Shown in pieces: positions 17,208 to 26,604 of a stretch of 64,000 nucleotides of DNA; the stretch's first letter is position 1, and every line of letters starts with the position of its first letter. The notes under the pieces were generated by a model. It was not told where the DNA came from, did not search any database, and saw only the letters and a program-made list of their open reading frames with translations. The stretch is taken from positions 1 through 64,000 of the forward strand of contig NZ_JANHDM010000007.1 of the NCBI RefSeq assembly GCF_024494685.1, in the 5' to 3' direction. Origin of the DNA: Halorubrum rubrum. Lineage in GTDB: Archaea > Halobacteriota > Halobacteria > Halobacteriales > Haloferacaceae. The translations under genes were made by a program, and so were the position numbers.

Positions 17208-18104
17208 TCACCCGACAGGGTCGGACTCTGTTTTCGGGGGGAGGCCGGCATCTTGGGGCGTTGGCGGATCGCGATTCGCGAGGCGGTCCCTGCCGTAGAC
17301 GATGATCAGAAGGATCGCAATGAGTACGAGTGGAACTGCCCCGGTAACTTCGGCGAGCAGGTTCAGCCACGGGTCAGGGACACCATTCGGGATGAGCGCC
17401 GCCGGATCGGCGGGATGGAAGATTCCCATCGCATTGACGCCAGCATGGAACACCGCGACGGCGAGTACGCTGCCGCCGGTGCTGTTGTACATCCACGTCC
17501 AGAGGATGGAACCAGCAAGGATGGAGACTATCCAGAGGAGTTGCTGGGAGAGCGGCCAGCCGCCGTGGGTGGTCGTCGCGTTCAGGAACAACGGGAGATG
17601 CCAAGCAGCCCACGTGACGCCCACGATAACACTCGAGGTCAGCGCGCTGTAGGTGTCCTGTAGGATAGGGAGCATGAAGCCACGCCAGCCGAGATCTTCC
17701 TGGCCGCCACCCCACACGGTTCCCCACACCATCGCGAACAGGTAGACGAAGGGCGATTCGAATTCGGTGAGGTCGATTGGACCGCCAGCTAAGACGAACA
17801 GCAAGACGCCCAGTGAGAGAATAATCAACGGGAGCCCGAACGCGATCGCCCACCATTTCGCACCGATTCGCCACGTGAACATCTGGCCGACCCACTTACC
17901 GAGGCTTCCACCGGAAGCCCAGATGACCACCGCCGCACCGATCGGCGGACCGAATCCGCCGAACCCGATCAGGATCGAGTGCGTCCAGGAGGCTTCCATA
18001 CCCGAATACGCGAGCGCCGCCTGAATCGTCCAGGTGAACGCATAGGCGATTACAACGAAGCTTAGGAGGCGATGTTGGTTGACCCACGAGCGGATACTGG
18101 CCAT
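17208..18104 (-). CDS. CPBP-family intramembrane protease, second copy
   Basis: A 298-residue polytopic membrane protein. GGGQEDLGWRGFMLP has the paired acidic residues and Arg of CPBP motif 1, WAAWHLPLFL is motif 2 and FHAGVNAMG motif 3. The sequence is only distantly related to the CPBP protein at 14270-15082, so it is not a recent duplicate. The frame is open upstream, but ATG at 18102-18104 (MASIRSWVNQHRLLSFVVIA) starts at the first hydrophobic helix. It stands alone and is transcribed away from the metal ATPase. Confidence 0.82.
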   Translation of the reverse strand: MASIRSWVNQHRLLSFVVIAYAFTWTIQAALAYSGMEASWTHSILIGFGGFGPPIGAAVVIWASGGSLGKWVGQMFTWRIGAKWWAIAFGLPLIILSLGVLLFVLAGGPIDLTEFESPFVYLFAMVWGTVWGGGQEDLGWRGFMLPILQDTYSALTSSVIVGVTWAAWHLPLFLNATTTHGGWPLSQQLLWIVSILAGSILWTWMYNSTGGSVLAVAVFHAGVNAMGIFHPADPAALIPNGVPDPWLNLLAEVTGAVPLVLIAILLIIVYGRDRLANRDPPTPQDAGLPPKTESDPVG

Positions 18105-18198
18105 ACCTCCGGTTGGGGCACACATCGTAATTAACGGTACTCCCAGGTGCCGAGTTTTCGTCACTCCGCTCTTCTCAACCCCCCTCGAACTCTATCGT

Positions 18199-18342
18199 AT
18201 GCCTGACAACGTTCTCGTCGCCTTGGACGGCTCCCCGCTTGCCGAGCGTGTATTCATGTACGCACTCGTGACCTTTCCGAACGCCACGATCACCACAATT
18301 TACGTCATCAACCCGATCGACTCGGTAACCATCATCGGATGA
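18199..18342 (+). pseudogene. Truncated universal stress protein
   Basis: An ORF from ATG 18199 encodes MPDNVLVALDGSPLAERVFM and TTIYVINPIDSV before stopping at residue 47. This is the first strand-helix-strand unit of a UspA domain, normally about 140-150 residues; the ATP-binding C-terminal half is missing. The next gene follows within 100 bp. It is a remnant, probably left when the neighbouring ATPase gene moved in. Confidence 0.65.
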
Positions 18343-18375
18343 AATCCTCGACTCGTGTGCCGAGAGTCGGATCGG

Positions 18376-20616
18376 ATGAATGCTCGTGGGCCCACCTCAA
18401 ACGTGAAATCAAACCAAATCATAGGTGTCGAGAACGTGCCTGTTACTGAATCACCTCCTCTCTCGACGTGTACGATCCACATTGAACGACGGGGCGGTCG
18501 TGGCGACGCGGGAGCACGGGCACTTGAACGACATCTCAGGCGTCTCTCCGGCGTCCACGCTGTTGACGTCTCGTTTCGAACAGGGGACGCCCGGATCACC
18601 TACGACGGGAGCGTCATCTCAGAAGAAACGATTCGAGACGCTGTCCGCGACCGCCAGGTGTCGATTCGGGACGAATCTGAGACAGCAACGGATGACGCGA
18701 GTACCCGCTCGGAACTCAGGCAGGAGGTCGTGTTCGTCGGCTTGACCCTTCTCGGGATGGCGATCGGCCTAGTGACGGGATGGCTCGAAGGACCACAGCT
18801 TCTCATGTGGGCCGGGTACGGCGTCGCATACGTCTTCGGTGGCTGGTACGGGCTCAAAGGCGCGGTCGAGACGCTCCGCCACCGTGCGGTCGACATCGAC
18901 CTGTTGATGATCGTCGCTGCCCTCGGTGCCCTCTCGATTGGCGCCCCGTTCGAGGGCGCGATGCTGCTGTTCCTGTTTTCGTTATCGAATACGCTCCAAC
19001 ACTACGCCATCGGCCGCTCACGCCGAGCGATCAAGTCACTCGTCGAAATGCGACCGGACGAAGCGCAGGTCCTCCGCGACGGTGAGGAGGTCACTGTGGC
19101 CATCGACGAGGTCGCCGTGGGCGACGTGTTCGTCGTCCGGCCCGGCGACAGGATTCCGCTCGACGGCGTCGTCGCGTCTGGCGAGGGGACGGTCGATCAG
19201 GCGTCGCTCACCGGCGAGTCAGTGCCCGTGCCGAAAGAATCCGGCGACGAAGTGTTCGGCGGGACGATCAACGGGAGTGGCAGCCTGGAGATCGAGGTCA
19301 CACGGCAGGCTCACGAGTCGGCGATCAGCCGGCTCATCCACATGGTCGAGCGTGCCCAGAGCGAGAAGGCGCCGACACAGCGGCTCATCGACCGCCTCGA
19401 ACAGCCGTACGTCCTCGGCGTGTTCGGGCTGACGATCGCAGCGATCGCCATCCCGCTCGCGCTCGGAAGCGAGTTCACTAGCACGTTCTACCGCGCGATG
19501 ACCCTGATGGTCGCCGCCTCGCCGTGTGCGGTCATCATCTCCACGCCTGCGGCGGTGCTGTCGGCGATCGCCTCCGGTGGGAGGCAGGGCGTCCTGTTCA
19601 AGGGCGGCGAACACGTCGAGACGGCGGCGAACATCGACGCGGTCGCGTTCGACAAGACGGGCACACTCACGCGGGGCGAGACACAGCTGACGGACGTGTT
19701 CGTCCGGGACGGCCTCGCGGACGAGTCGCTGACTGCCGACGACCTGCTCTCGCTCGCGGCCTCCGTCCAGGCCCGCTCGGAGCACCACCTCGCTCGTGCG
19801 ACCGTCTCGGAAGCCGAAGACCGCGCCCTCGACGTCCCCGACGCACGTCGGTTTCAGTCGGAGGCCGGGAAAGGAGTGCGCGCCGACGTCGCCGACGGAA
19901 CCATCCACATCGGAAATCGGAGTTATATCAAGACGGTTCTCGAAGACGCTGCGATCGAGGGGCTCGAACCTGGTCTCGATCGGCTCCAGTCCCTGGAGGC
20001 GGAGGGGAAGACCAGCGTCCTCGTCGCCCGCGAGCACGGCGGCGACGTTACGGTCCTGGGATGGCTTGCGTTCACCGACACGGTCCGGCCGAGGGCTGTA
20101 GAGATGATCGAGAATCTCCGGTCGCTCGGCGTGGAGCACATCGTCATGCTGACCGGCGACAACGAACGGGTCGCCCAGCAGATCGCCGATGAAGTCGGGA
20201 TCGACGAGGTACAGGCGGAGCTGCTGCCGGAAGAGAAGGTGGCAACTATCGAAGACCTGGTTGAGCGATACGAGAACGTGGCGATGGTGGGTGACGGGGT
20301 GAACGACGCACCGGCGCTGGCGACGGCGACGCTCGGCATCGCCATGGGTGGCGCCGGGACCGACGTTGCCCTCGAGACGGCGGACGTCGTGTTGATGGGC
20401 GACGACATCGGGAAGATCCCTTACGTGTTCGGACTCGGTCGCCGGACGCGCCGGACGCTGACAGTCAACCTCGCGATCGCCTTCGGTGCGATCGCGCTGA
20501 TGGTCGGCACGATTCTGTTGCGAGGCATTCCCTTGCCGCTTGCCGTGGTCGGCCACGAGGGTTCGACGGTCCTCGTTTCCCTGAACGGCCTTCGGTTACT
20601 CGCGTTCCACGAATAA
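18376..20616 (+). CDS. P1B-type heavy-metal ATPase, P1B-4-like
   Basis: A metal-exporting P-type ATPase of 746 residues. An HMA-like fold lies at the N-terminus (CTIHIERRGGRGDAGARALE) but lacks CxxC. SPCAV in the membrane channel, DKTGTLT (phosphorylated Asp, about 425), TGDN and GDGVNDAP are present. HEGSTVLVSLNGLR in the last helix matches the HEGGT-type motif that with SPC defines subgroup P1B-4, transporters of Co, Fe or Zn. Starts are ambiguous: GTG 18355, ATG 18376 and GTG 18436 are in frame, and family alignment favours 18376 or 18436. No metal regulator gene adjoins it. Confidence 0.88.
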   Translation: MNARGPTSNVKSNQIIGVENVPVTESPPLSTCTIHIERRGGRGDAGARALERHLRRLSGVHAVDVSFRTGDARITYDGSVISEETIRDAVRDRQVSIRDESETATDDASTRSELRQEVVFVGLTLLGMAIGLVTGWLEGPQLLMWAGYGVAYVFGGWYGLKGAVETLRHRAVDIDLLMIVAALGALSIGAPFEGAMLLFLFSLSNTLQHYAIGRSRRAIKSLVEMRPDEAQVLRDGEEVTVAIDEVAVGDVFVVRPGDRIPLDGVVASGEGTVDQASLTGESVPVPKESGDEVFGGTINGSGSLEIEVTRQAHESAISRLIHMVERAQSEKAPTQRLIDRLEQPYVLGVFGLTIAAIAIPLALGSEFTSTFYRAMTLMVAASPCAVIISTPAAVLSAIASGGRQGVLFKGGEHVETAANIDAVAFDKTGTLTRGETQLTDVFVRDGLADESLTADDLLSLAASVQARSEHHLARATVSEAEDRALDVPDARRFQSEAGKGVRADVADGTIHIGNRSYIKTVLEDAAIEGLEPGLDRLQSLEAEGKTSVLVAREHGGDVTVLGWLAFTDTVRPRAVEMIENLRSLGVEHIVMLTGDNERVAQQIADEVGIDEVQAELLPEEKVATIEDLVERYENVAMVGDGVNDAPALATATLGIAMGGAGTDVALETADVVLMGDDIGKIPYVFGLGRRTRRTLTVNLAIAFGAIALMVGTILLRGIPLPLAVVGHEGSTVLVSLNGLRLLAFHE

Positions 20617-20745
20617 CCGATCGCTAACAGCTTCGAATAGACCGATGACACCGATCAGCAACAGCTGGTGTCGTCGGGAGTCCACGCACACGCCCTCCCG
20701 TCCGCTCTTGGGCGATTTCTTCACCAACACGTCCATTCCGGCAAT

Positions 20746-21258
20746 CTAATTCAACACCCAAAACTGGTAGTTGAGATACGCGGCAAAGGAGACCCACAGG
20801 AGGTATGGAACAAGTAGCAGGGCCGCACGTCGATCAACTCGATTGAAGACCCACATCGTTGCCACGATGAGCGCCCAGAGAACGAGAATGACCGCAAGGC
20901 CGAGGCCGATCTCTTGCATTCCAAAAAAGACCGCCGACCAGCCTAGATTAAACACAAAATGGAGAGCAAAGACGCTGAATGCGAGACGAACCGCAGTAGG
21001 TGCCGAATTGGCCTGTCGCCAGACCAGCCACAGGGCGACCCCGATCAGGGCGAACAGAAACGTCCAGACGGGGCCGAACACCCAGTTCGGTGGCGCAAGT
21101 GCGGGACGCTGTAGTGTTCCATACCACTCGCTGAGTCCCTGGACGGTGAATATCGCCCCCGAAGCGCCGATAATCTCGACAGTTAGAATAGCAAGCGCAA
21201 GCGCGAGAAGCGGGCGAGTCCGAGCGAGCTGGCTGGCCTTAGCTCCGTATGATGGCAT
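20746..21258 (-). CDS. tspO: TspO/MBR family membrane protein
   Basis: A 170-residue five-helix protein. Diagnostic TspO residues are present: GLSEWYGTLQRPALAPPNWV followed by FGPVWTFLFALIG, and FNLGWSAVFFG, and LLVPYLLWVSFAAYLNYQFW at the end. TspO binds porphyrins and steroids and modulates stress responses and tetrapyrrole levels. The HemG-like gene 4 kb away may be a functional link but is not in the same operon. It starts at ATG 21256-21258. Confidence 0.92.
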   Translation of the reverse strand: MPSYGAKASQLARTRPLLALALAILTVEIIGASGAIFTVQGLSEWYGTLQRPALAPPNWVFGPVWTFLFALIGVALWLVWRQANSAPTAVRLAFSVFALHFVFNLGWSAVFFGMQEIGLGLAVILVLWALIVATMWVFNRVDRRAALLLVPYLLWVSFAAYLNYQFWVLN

Positions 21259-21618
21259 ATGTATGACTCAGGTCGCGGCGTCAACGCGATTACCCTCATC
21301 GGCACCGTGTTTCTGATGACTGGTGGAGTTTCGTTTACAAAGAGTAATCCCGGACTCAAAAGCTCATCGAAGAGTTCGAACGACCGTTTCGCCGGCATCA
21401 GTCGGTCACCCATTTTCAGGAGATAGCGAGCAACTCTGATGCGACTATACACAGGCGTAATAGGCAGGCTGCTTTCGGAGACAGTCGGCTCATGGCTCCT
21501 GACGGCACGCGGTGTTGCGACCCCCGTCATATCGGTCCACGCCGGACAACCATCGCAACGACGATTAATGAGGAGTGTGAACAAATCACAAATAGCTAAA
21601 CTCACCCCCGATCAATCA
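21259..21618. other. Intergenic stretch without a recognisable gene
   Basis: About 360 bp between divergent tspO and archease. No ORF here has haloarchaeal codon bias over a meaningful length. The AT-rich run at 21574-21612 (AACAAATCACAAATAGCTAA) just before archease probably contains its promoter. Confidence 0.4.
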
Positions 21619-22038
21619 ATGACCTACGAGATCCTTGACCACCCCGCAGACGTCAAGTTCCGGACGTATGGAGCGACGCTTGAAGAAGCGTTCAGCGAGG
21701 TAGTCACCGCCGTATCCGATCTGGTCGGAGGTGTGACTGACTCCCATCACCAAACAACTACGCGTGAGACCGATCTGGAGGCCCGGAACCTCGAGGCACT
21801 GCTCTTTGATTTCCTGAACCAGATAATTCTGTTTCAGGACCTTGAAGACGCCGTGGTAACACGAGCTTCGAATCTCGATATCGAAGAAACCGACACCGGA
21901 TATCGGCTCTCGGCGGTACTCCAAGCGAGTCGGATCCCCCCGGATCAGGCCCTGCTCGATCTCAAAGCACCCACCTACAGCCAAATGATGGTTATCGGAA
22001 ACGGAGAATGGACGATCGAGGCCGTGATAGACGTTTGA
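21619..22038 (+). CDS. Archease, activator of RNA ligase RtcB
   Basis: A 139-residue archease. MTYEILDHPADVKFRTYGAT is the family N-terminus, with the conserved Asp that binds metal in DHPAD, and LEALLFDFLNQIIL follows. Archease speeds guanylylation and turnover of the RtcB RNA ligase in tRNA splicing and RNA repair. The frame is open upstream, but ATG 21619 gives the standard start. It converges with rtcB, the two stop codons lying 2 bp apart, so the pair is linked although on opposite strands. Confidence 0.92.
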   Translation: MTYEILDHPADVKFRTYGATLEEAFSEVVTAVSDLVGGVTDSHHQTTTRETDLEARNLEALLFDFLNQIILFQDLEDAVVTRASNLDIEETDTGYRLSAVLQASRIPPDQALLDLKAPTYSQMMVIGNGEWTIEAVIDV

Positions 22039-22040
22039 TC

Positions 22041-23478
22041 TCACCCTTTGATGTTTGCTATCGGTCGGGTTCGAGCAACTTTGGTGCCGATATCGAGAGC
22101 GTCACTCACTCGAATCACCTCGTCGATGTCCTTGTACGCACCGGGGGCCTCTTCGGTGAGCGTCCCGCCCGATCGCGCTCGAACGTAGATACCCTGGCCA
22201 CGAAGCGTTTGCTGGAGTTTGTTGGCGGTGTACTCCTTCTTGGCTTGGGTTCTGGACATGACTCGACCAGCACCGTGTGCCGTTGAGCCGAACGTCCGGT
22301 CGAGGGACTTCTCGCCACCACACAGGATATACGATGACGTTCCCATGCTTCCTGGGATGAACACGGGTTGGCCGACCGCTCGGTATGCCTCGGGAATTTC
22401 AGGACGTCCGGCTGGAAACGCCCGTGTCGCACCTTTTCGATGAACTAGGACGGTCTGCTCGTGACTATTGACCCGGTGTCGTTCCTCTTTGGCGATGTTA
22501 TGACACACGTCGTAAATCAGTTCTATATCGGTTTCACCGAAGATGGCTTCGAACACCTCACGGACGGCCTGTGTCATCGCCTGCCGGTTCGCCCAAGCGA
22601 AATTCGCTGCTGCGTGCATCGCACGCTTGTAGTTCGCAGCGACTTGTTCGCCGAGCGGCGCGTAGATGAGCTGTTTGTCCGACAACGAATCCGCGATTTC
22701 GGGGAAGGCCCGCTCGAACCGACGGACGAACTCGGTACACGTCTGATGTCCGAGCCCCCGAGAGCCCGAATGGATCATCACGACGACACCGTCTCGTTCG
22801 AGTCCGAACGCTGCTGCAGTTCCCTCATCGTAAACTTCCGCGACCCGCTGAACCTCGAGGAAGTGGTTGCCTGATCCGAGCGACCCGACTTGGTTCTGTC
22901 CCCGGCTCAGTGCCTCGGCAGGAACGCTCTCAGGGTCGCCTGCCAACCGCCCGTTCTCCTCACAATGGTCGATGTCTGCCTCGGTCGCATGGCCCTGTTC
23001 GAGCATCCACTCCATCCCGCCCGCAAGAATCCCCCTAAGGTCGTCCATATCGGTATCGAGGTATCCGCCCTTTCCGAGTCCGCAGGGAATCGTCCGGTAG
23101 GGGTGTTCGACGAGCTCTTCCTCATGCCCCCGCACGTCGTCGTATTTCAGTGGCGTTCGCAGAAGACGGACGCCACAGTTGATGTCGAAACCCGATGCCC
23201 CCCGGGCTGATCACCCCCGTTTCCGTGTCCACGGCCGCCACGCCTCCGATCGGAAACCCGTATCCCTGGTGGCCATCAGGGAGGACGATCGCAAATTTCT
23301 GGATCCCTGGGAGCGTCGCCACGTTCCGACCCTGGGTGAGTGTGAGGTCACCTTCCGTTCGCATTTCCTCGATAAGTGCTTCCGAGCCATAGACGCGGAC
23401 TGGAACGTACATCTCGTCGGCTCGTGGGATTTCGTAGATGTTCTCTGCCACTTGTGAAAGCTGGATCTGTTGTGTCAT
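22041..23478 (-). pseudogene. rtcB: RtcB RNA ligase with a single-base frameshift
   Basis: RtcB joins 2',3'-cyclic phosphate and 5'-OH RNA ends in tRNA splicing. Here the N-terminal part (23478 to about 23190, [36 protein letters not shown]) and C-terminal part (GSLGSGNHFLEVQ, SHEQTVLVHRKGATRAFPAG, GSTAHGAGRVMSR) are both well conserved but lie in different frames. The break is at GGIGF: the minus strand reads GGGTTTCGACATC where one T fewer would restore the expected GFDINCGVR metal-binding motif. All other catalytic motifs are intact. It is either a sequencing error in a T run, a very recent mutation, or recoding. Confidence 0.85.
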
Positions 23479-23765
23479 GGGCGTGTTCGGATTCACGTTC
23501 TCACGGCTCTGGAGCCCGTCTCGACGACGTATTTGTCGGCGGGTGGCTTCGTTTGAACTCGGCTGTCAGGCCGTCATCACCCGGCGCTGACCGAGTGCGG
23601 GTATGGGCTCTTCAACTCGTAACTTGTTATATGTTACCAACACCCGCAAAAACCATCGTTCCCGCCCAGTAGCCTCCGGTAGAATTCGACTTCTCGGACG
23701 GTGACCAATCGAGTATGGTAGTCTCTAACACAGCATCTAATAACTACGCCGGTCTCAGTAGGAGT
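23479..23765. other. Promoter region of rtcB and the small charged gene
   Basis: This 287-bp gap separates divergent genes. The AT-rich segment AACTTGTTATATGTTACC (23621-23638) is a plausible TATA region for the rightward gene. No ORF of note is seen. Confidence 0.35.
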
Positions 23766-23924
23766 ATGCCGGATACGAGAGAAGGCCGCGACAAGAAGGG
23801 ACACGACGAAGAGAAGAGACAACGAGAGCAAGAGCTTGAAGAGGATCTTGAATACGAGAAAGAAGCCGAGAAACGGCGTGAAGAACACGAGGAAGCGGAA
23901 GAAGGACTCGCTCAAGACGAATAA
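23766..23924 (+). CDS. Small highly charged coiled-coil-like protein
   Basis: A 52-residue protein beginning MPDTREGRDKKGHDEEKRQR and consisting almost wholly of Glu, Lys, Arg and Asp, predicted to form one long helix or remain disordered. Such tiny charged proteins recur in haloarchaeal genomes, but I know of no assigned function. The start is ATG 23766; the frame extends upstream without a better start. Confidence 0.5.
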   Translation: MPDTREGRDKKGHDEEKRQREQELEEDLEYEKEAEKRREEHEEAEEGLAQDE

Positions 23925-24043
23925 CGCATCCGAAGTGCTCTTGTCCTGTAACCATACGAGTGTGTGACTGTCTGTGATTCCTGAAGACGATCTCGACTCA
24001 GGTAGGTGACTCCGCAGGATTTCTCCATCGGCTCGCTTCACGA

Positions 24044-24685
24044 TTAACGCCCCTGGTCTTCGGTTCCGTCGAGACAGGCTTTCGCTCGTTCGTCGGAGAC
24101 CTGCTCGAACGACTCGTAGAACTGGCCCACTGCTCCGAAGTGTGGCGGAGATTCGACACAGATCACTTCATCAGCTTCTGACTGGAGCTTTTCAATCGTC
24201 TCTGGAGGGGCGACCGGGATAGCGAGAATCACGCGTTCAGCACCCGCGTTCTTGATCTGTCTAATGCACGCGATGGTTGTCGCACCCGTTGCAACACCAT
24301 CATCGACGATGAGTACCGTTTTTCCGCTGTACTCCAGTGGCGGTCGTTCTCCACGGTATCGCTTTACTTTGTCGAGGGCGGCTTGGCGCTGGCGTTCGAT
24401 CTGGTCTTGGAGGTACGTGTCCCCGAGCTTCAGCTCGCCGATCAACGATTCGTTTAGCCACACTGTCCCATCACTAGCGACGGCACCAACGGCGAGTTCC
24501 GGATTCTGCGGCGCTCCGATTTTTCGGGCAGATACGATGTCGAGCGGGATCTGAAGGCTGTTCGCAACAACCCGTCCAATCGGGAGTCCTCCGCGAGGGA
24601 TCGCCAGCACAACGTCTGCCTCGGTATCGTGATCGCCGAGAATACGAGCGAGCTGCTGGCCGGCGTCGATTCGATTTTTAAACAT
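24044..24685 (-). CDS. Predicted phosphoribosyltransferase
   Basis: A 213-residue type I phosphoribosyltransferase-fold protein. The PRPP loop is VLIVDDGVATGATT (about 115-128), with two acidic residues followed by the glycine/threonine turn. LAIPRGGLPIG near the N-terminus is the PPi loop, and SARKIGAPQNPELAVGAVA is typical of a family of predicted phosphoribosyltransferases often found beside stress and small heat-shock genes. The base or substrate is unknown. The Hsp20 gene is the next upstream gene on the same strand. Confidence 0.85.
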   Translation of the reverse strand: MFKNRIDAGQQLARILGDHDTEADVVLAIPRGGLPIGRVVANSLQIPLDIVSARKIGAPQNPELAVGAVASDGTVWLNESLIGELKLGDTYLQDQIERQRQAALDKVKRYRGERPPLEYSGKTVLIVDDGVATGATTIACIRQIKNAGAERVILAIPVAPPETIEKLQSEADEVICVESPPHFGAVGQFYESFEQVSDERAKACLDGTEDQGR

Positions 24686-24827
24686 GGGATTCCTGTGTTC
24701 CGGGACGTTCTTACTGAACCTCTTGGTCAGGCAGCTAATTGAACGATTCGACGGTCCAGACTGGCTGTAGTTGCCTATCCGGCTACAATTTCATTTCAAA
24801 AGATAGGTAGATTGTATACTAGTCCGG

Positions 24828-25280
24828 CTATGTTCCCTCGATTTCGATTTTTCGGGCCTCTTCGGTCTCGAGTTTCGGGAGTGTTACGGTTAGCACACCG
24901 TTCTTCATTTGGGCTTTCACACCGTCTTTGTCGACTTCTCCGGGGAGCCGTATCGATCGCTTCGTCGACTCGTGGCGGCGCTCGTGTCGAATAAATCGTT
25001 CCTCCTCTTCGTCGAGTATCTTCTCGTGTTCGGCCTCAATCCGGAGCGTATGATCCGTAACCTGAATGTCGACGTCGTCGCGGTCGAAGCCTGGAAGGTC
25101 GACCGTCGCGACGAACTCGTCATCCCGATCAACGAGATCGATCGCCATCGCCTCGGCCTCCGATACCCACCGACCAATGGGGCCCTCTGACTCCCACATA
25201 CGGGACGCGTCGTCAAATTGTCGGCCCATGCGTTCGAAGAGTCGTTCTAATTCCGCGAAGGAGTTACCCCGAGTATTCAT
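24828..25280 (-). CDS. Hsp20/alpha-crystallin small heat-shock protein
   Basis: A 150-residue small heat-shock protein that holds unfolding proteins. The alpha-crystallin domain spans about 45-140, with VDLPGFDRDDVDIQVTDHTL and the hallmark GVLTVTLPK near the end. ATG at 25278-25280 (MNTRGNSFAELERLFERMGR) gives a standard N-terminus; further in-frame starts exist upstream but add only hydrophobic non-family residues. The AT-rich block 25318-25350 upstream is the probable promoter. Confidence 0.9.
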   Translation of the reverse strand: MNTRGNSFAELERLFERMGRQFDDASRMWESEGPIGRWVSEAEAMAIDLVDRDDEFVATVDLPGFDRDDVDIQVTDHTLRIEAEHEKILDEEEERFIRHERRHESTKRSIRLPGEVDKDGVKAQMKNGVLTVTLPKLETEEARKIEIEGT

Positions 25281-25860
25281 TGTTTGAACCACCACCAGAT
25301 CTATGACAGCCATCACGGAATAGTATTTACTCCATAACATATACTACATCTGATGTTTATTTCAGTACCCTTGAGATCTTCAATCACGATACAGTGGACG
25401 TTCTGATAGTGACCTGACCCGACGGTACACCTCCTCGGCTCGGATGCGCTGGAGAGGGATCAATTCGGTGACGAGCGCAACTACGGCTCCGGCGAGGCCC
25501 ATCTGAAGGACATGTAGATAGTCGACCGTGACGGGCTGAACTACTCACGATTTAAACTCACAAGGATGGATCTCATAGAATCCGTGACGCCGTTCGTCCC
25601 GTCGTCCGAGTATTCAGAGGCGAACGATCGCATGGCGAAGACCGTAGGGAATGCCATCACGCGAGTCGGCCCTTCTGATACGGCTTCGGAGAACGACGAC
25701 TGGACTCCTCTGTGAAACAACTAGTATTGGAATATAAAGGCCCGATTACACCCGTGAGTGCGTACAAACAGTGATGAATCGTCCGATGTTCCCGATACAA
25801 ATCGAACGGGAACTCGCATTTCCAACAATCAAAAGGGCACGGCCAGTCGGGCCGGTCGCG
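25281..25860. other. Gene-poor accessory stretch with one tiny ORF
   Basis: Apart from the hsp20 promoter, this 580-bp stretch has one short ORF (25566-25715, 49 residues, starting MDLIESVTPFVPSSEYSEAN) with weak codon bias and no recognised family. The rest has low GC and no long frame. I see no RNA gene. Confidence 0.35.
25318..25350 (-). promoter_or_regulatory. AT-rich promoter region of hsp20
   Basis: On the minus strand this reads AGTATATGTTATGGAGTAAA with further A/T, in an otherwise GC-richer gap, 40-70 nt before the hsp20 start. It is the only strong TATA-like sequence there. Heat-shock genes of haloarchaea often carry such strong elements. Confidence 0.4.
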
Positions 25861-26090
25861 TTATGTTTGGCGTGAATTGTGGTAGACGGCGACGACTTCG
25901 AGCCGATTTTGAGCTGTCTCTAGCCCGACATTGTTGAAACTATTCGCAAACGATGATGTTCGTCGTTCTATCTCTCAAAGGATATGTTCGATGGCATTCC
26001 GATTTCCATGTTGAATGACTTGAAATCGATAGCCGTCTTCGGCGAGAGTTGGTCCAAGATAGTCCGCGTCATCGACGCTCGACGTCCTCC
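25861..26090 (-). pseudogene. IS6-type transposase relic, C-terminal end
   Basis: Reading leftwards, the frame gives DDADYLGPTLAEDGYRFQVI, then QHGNRNAIEHIL, an in-frame stop, and EIERRTSSFANSFNNVGLET. This matches the end of IS6-type haloarchaeal transposases, where HGNRNSVERVFREIKRRTSS contains the catalytic Glu region. The stop codon at 25977-25975, missing N-terminal half and divergent sequence show it is dead. It belongs to the same broad family as the element at the left edge but is older. Confidence 0.65.
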
Positions 26091-26205
26091 ATTTCCGCGG
26101 TCGGCCGGTCACCTCGTCGATCAGGGAGTTCGCGGACGACGTGTTGCGGGCGGAAGCTGAAGACACTGAAACGGAAGCGGGACCGAGCGAGGAGTAACTA
26201 CCCCC

Positions 26206-26234
26206 TACAGCGTGCTCGGATCGATCCGGTTCAC
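26206..26234 (+). repeat. Left 29-bp direct repeat flanking the toxin-antitoxin pair
   Basis: This segment (containing CTCGGATCGATCCGGTTCAC) matches 26960-26988 at 26 of 29 positions. The two copies bracket the DUF433/DUF5615 genes and suggest duplication or recombination around the module. Confidence 0.6.
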
Positions 26235-26290
26235 CAGTGCCGTGCCGCTCTGCCCGAAGGACTAAACGGATCTCGGTCGTACCTCGCGGT

Positions 26291-26602
26291 ATGGCCTCGA
26301 TCGTTCGGGACGACGGAATTCGCTCCGGCGAGCCGCGCGTCGAGGGGACGCGGATCACCGTGTACGACATCAAGCGGCGCGTGATCGATGTCGGAGAGGA
26401 TCCACACGTCGTCGCCGGCGAGTATGGGATCTCGATGGCCGACCTCTTCGGCGCGCTCGCGCACTACTACGAACACCGCGACGGGTTCGAGGACGGCGAG
26501 CGGGAGGCCGAACGGACACGTCGCGACGGCGAGCGACGGACCCGGACCCTCGTCGAGGAACTTCACGGCGAGAACGCAGAGTCGACGGAGGACGCGGCGT
26601 AG
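26291..26602 (+). CDS. DUF433 antitoxin
   Basis: A 103-residue protein of the DUF433 (VapB45-like) family. The core GEPRVEGTRITVYDIKRRVI (about 13-32) and YGISMADLFGALAHYYEH (about 45-62) form the winged-helix-like DNA-binding domain; the Arg/Glu-rich tail would wrap the toxin. DUF433 proteins are antitoxins paired with PIN-like DUF5615 toxins, as here: the next gene starts 2 bp after the stop. It probably autoregulates the pair. ATG 26291. Confidence 0.88.
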   Translation: MASIVRDDGIRSGEPRVEGTRITVYDIKRRVIDVGEDPHVVAGEYGISMADLFGALAHYYEHRDGFEDGEREAERTRRDGERRTRTLVEELHGENAESTEDAA

Positions 26603-26604
26603 TC

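Noticed and set aside
18349-18372. Inverted repeat CGACTC...GAGTCG before the metal ATPase
   Set aside because: Short arms with an imperfect register; could be a regulator site but nothing supports it beyond the symmetry.
25566-25715. 49-residue ORF
   Set aside because: Too short, weak bias and no family; described only as part of the gap.
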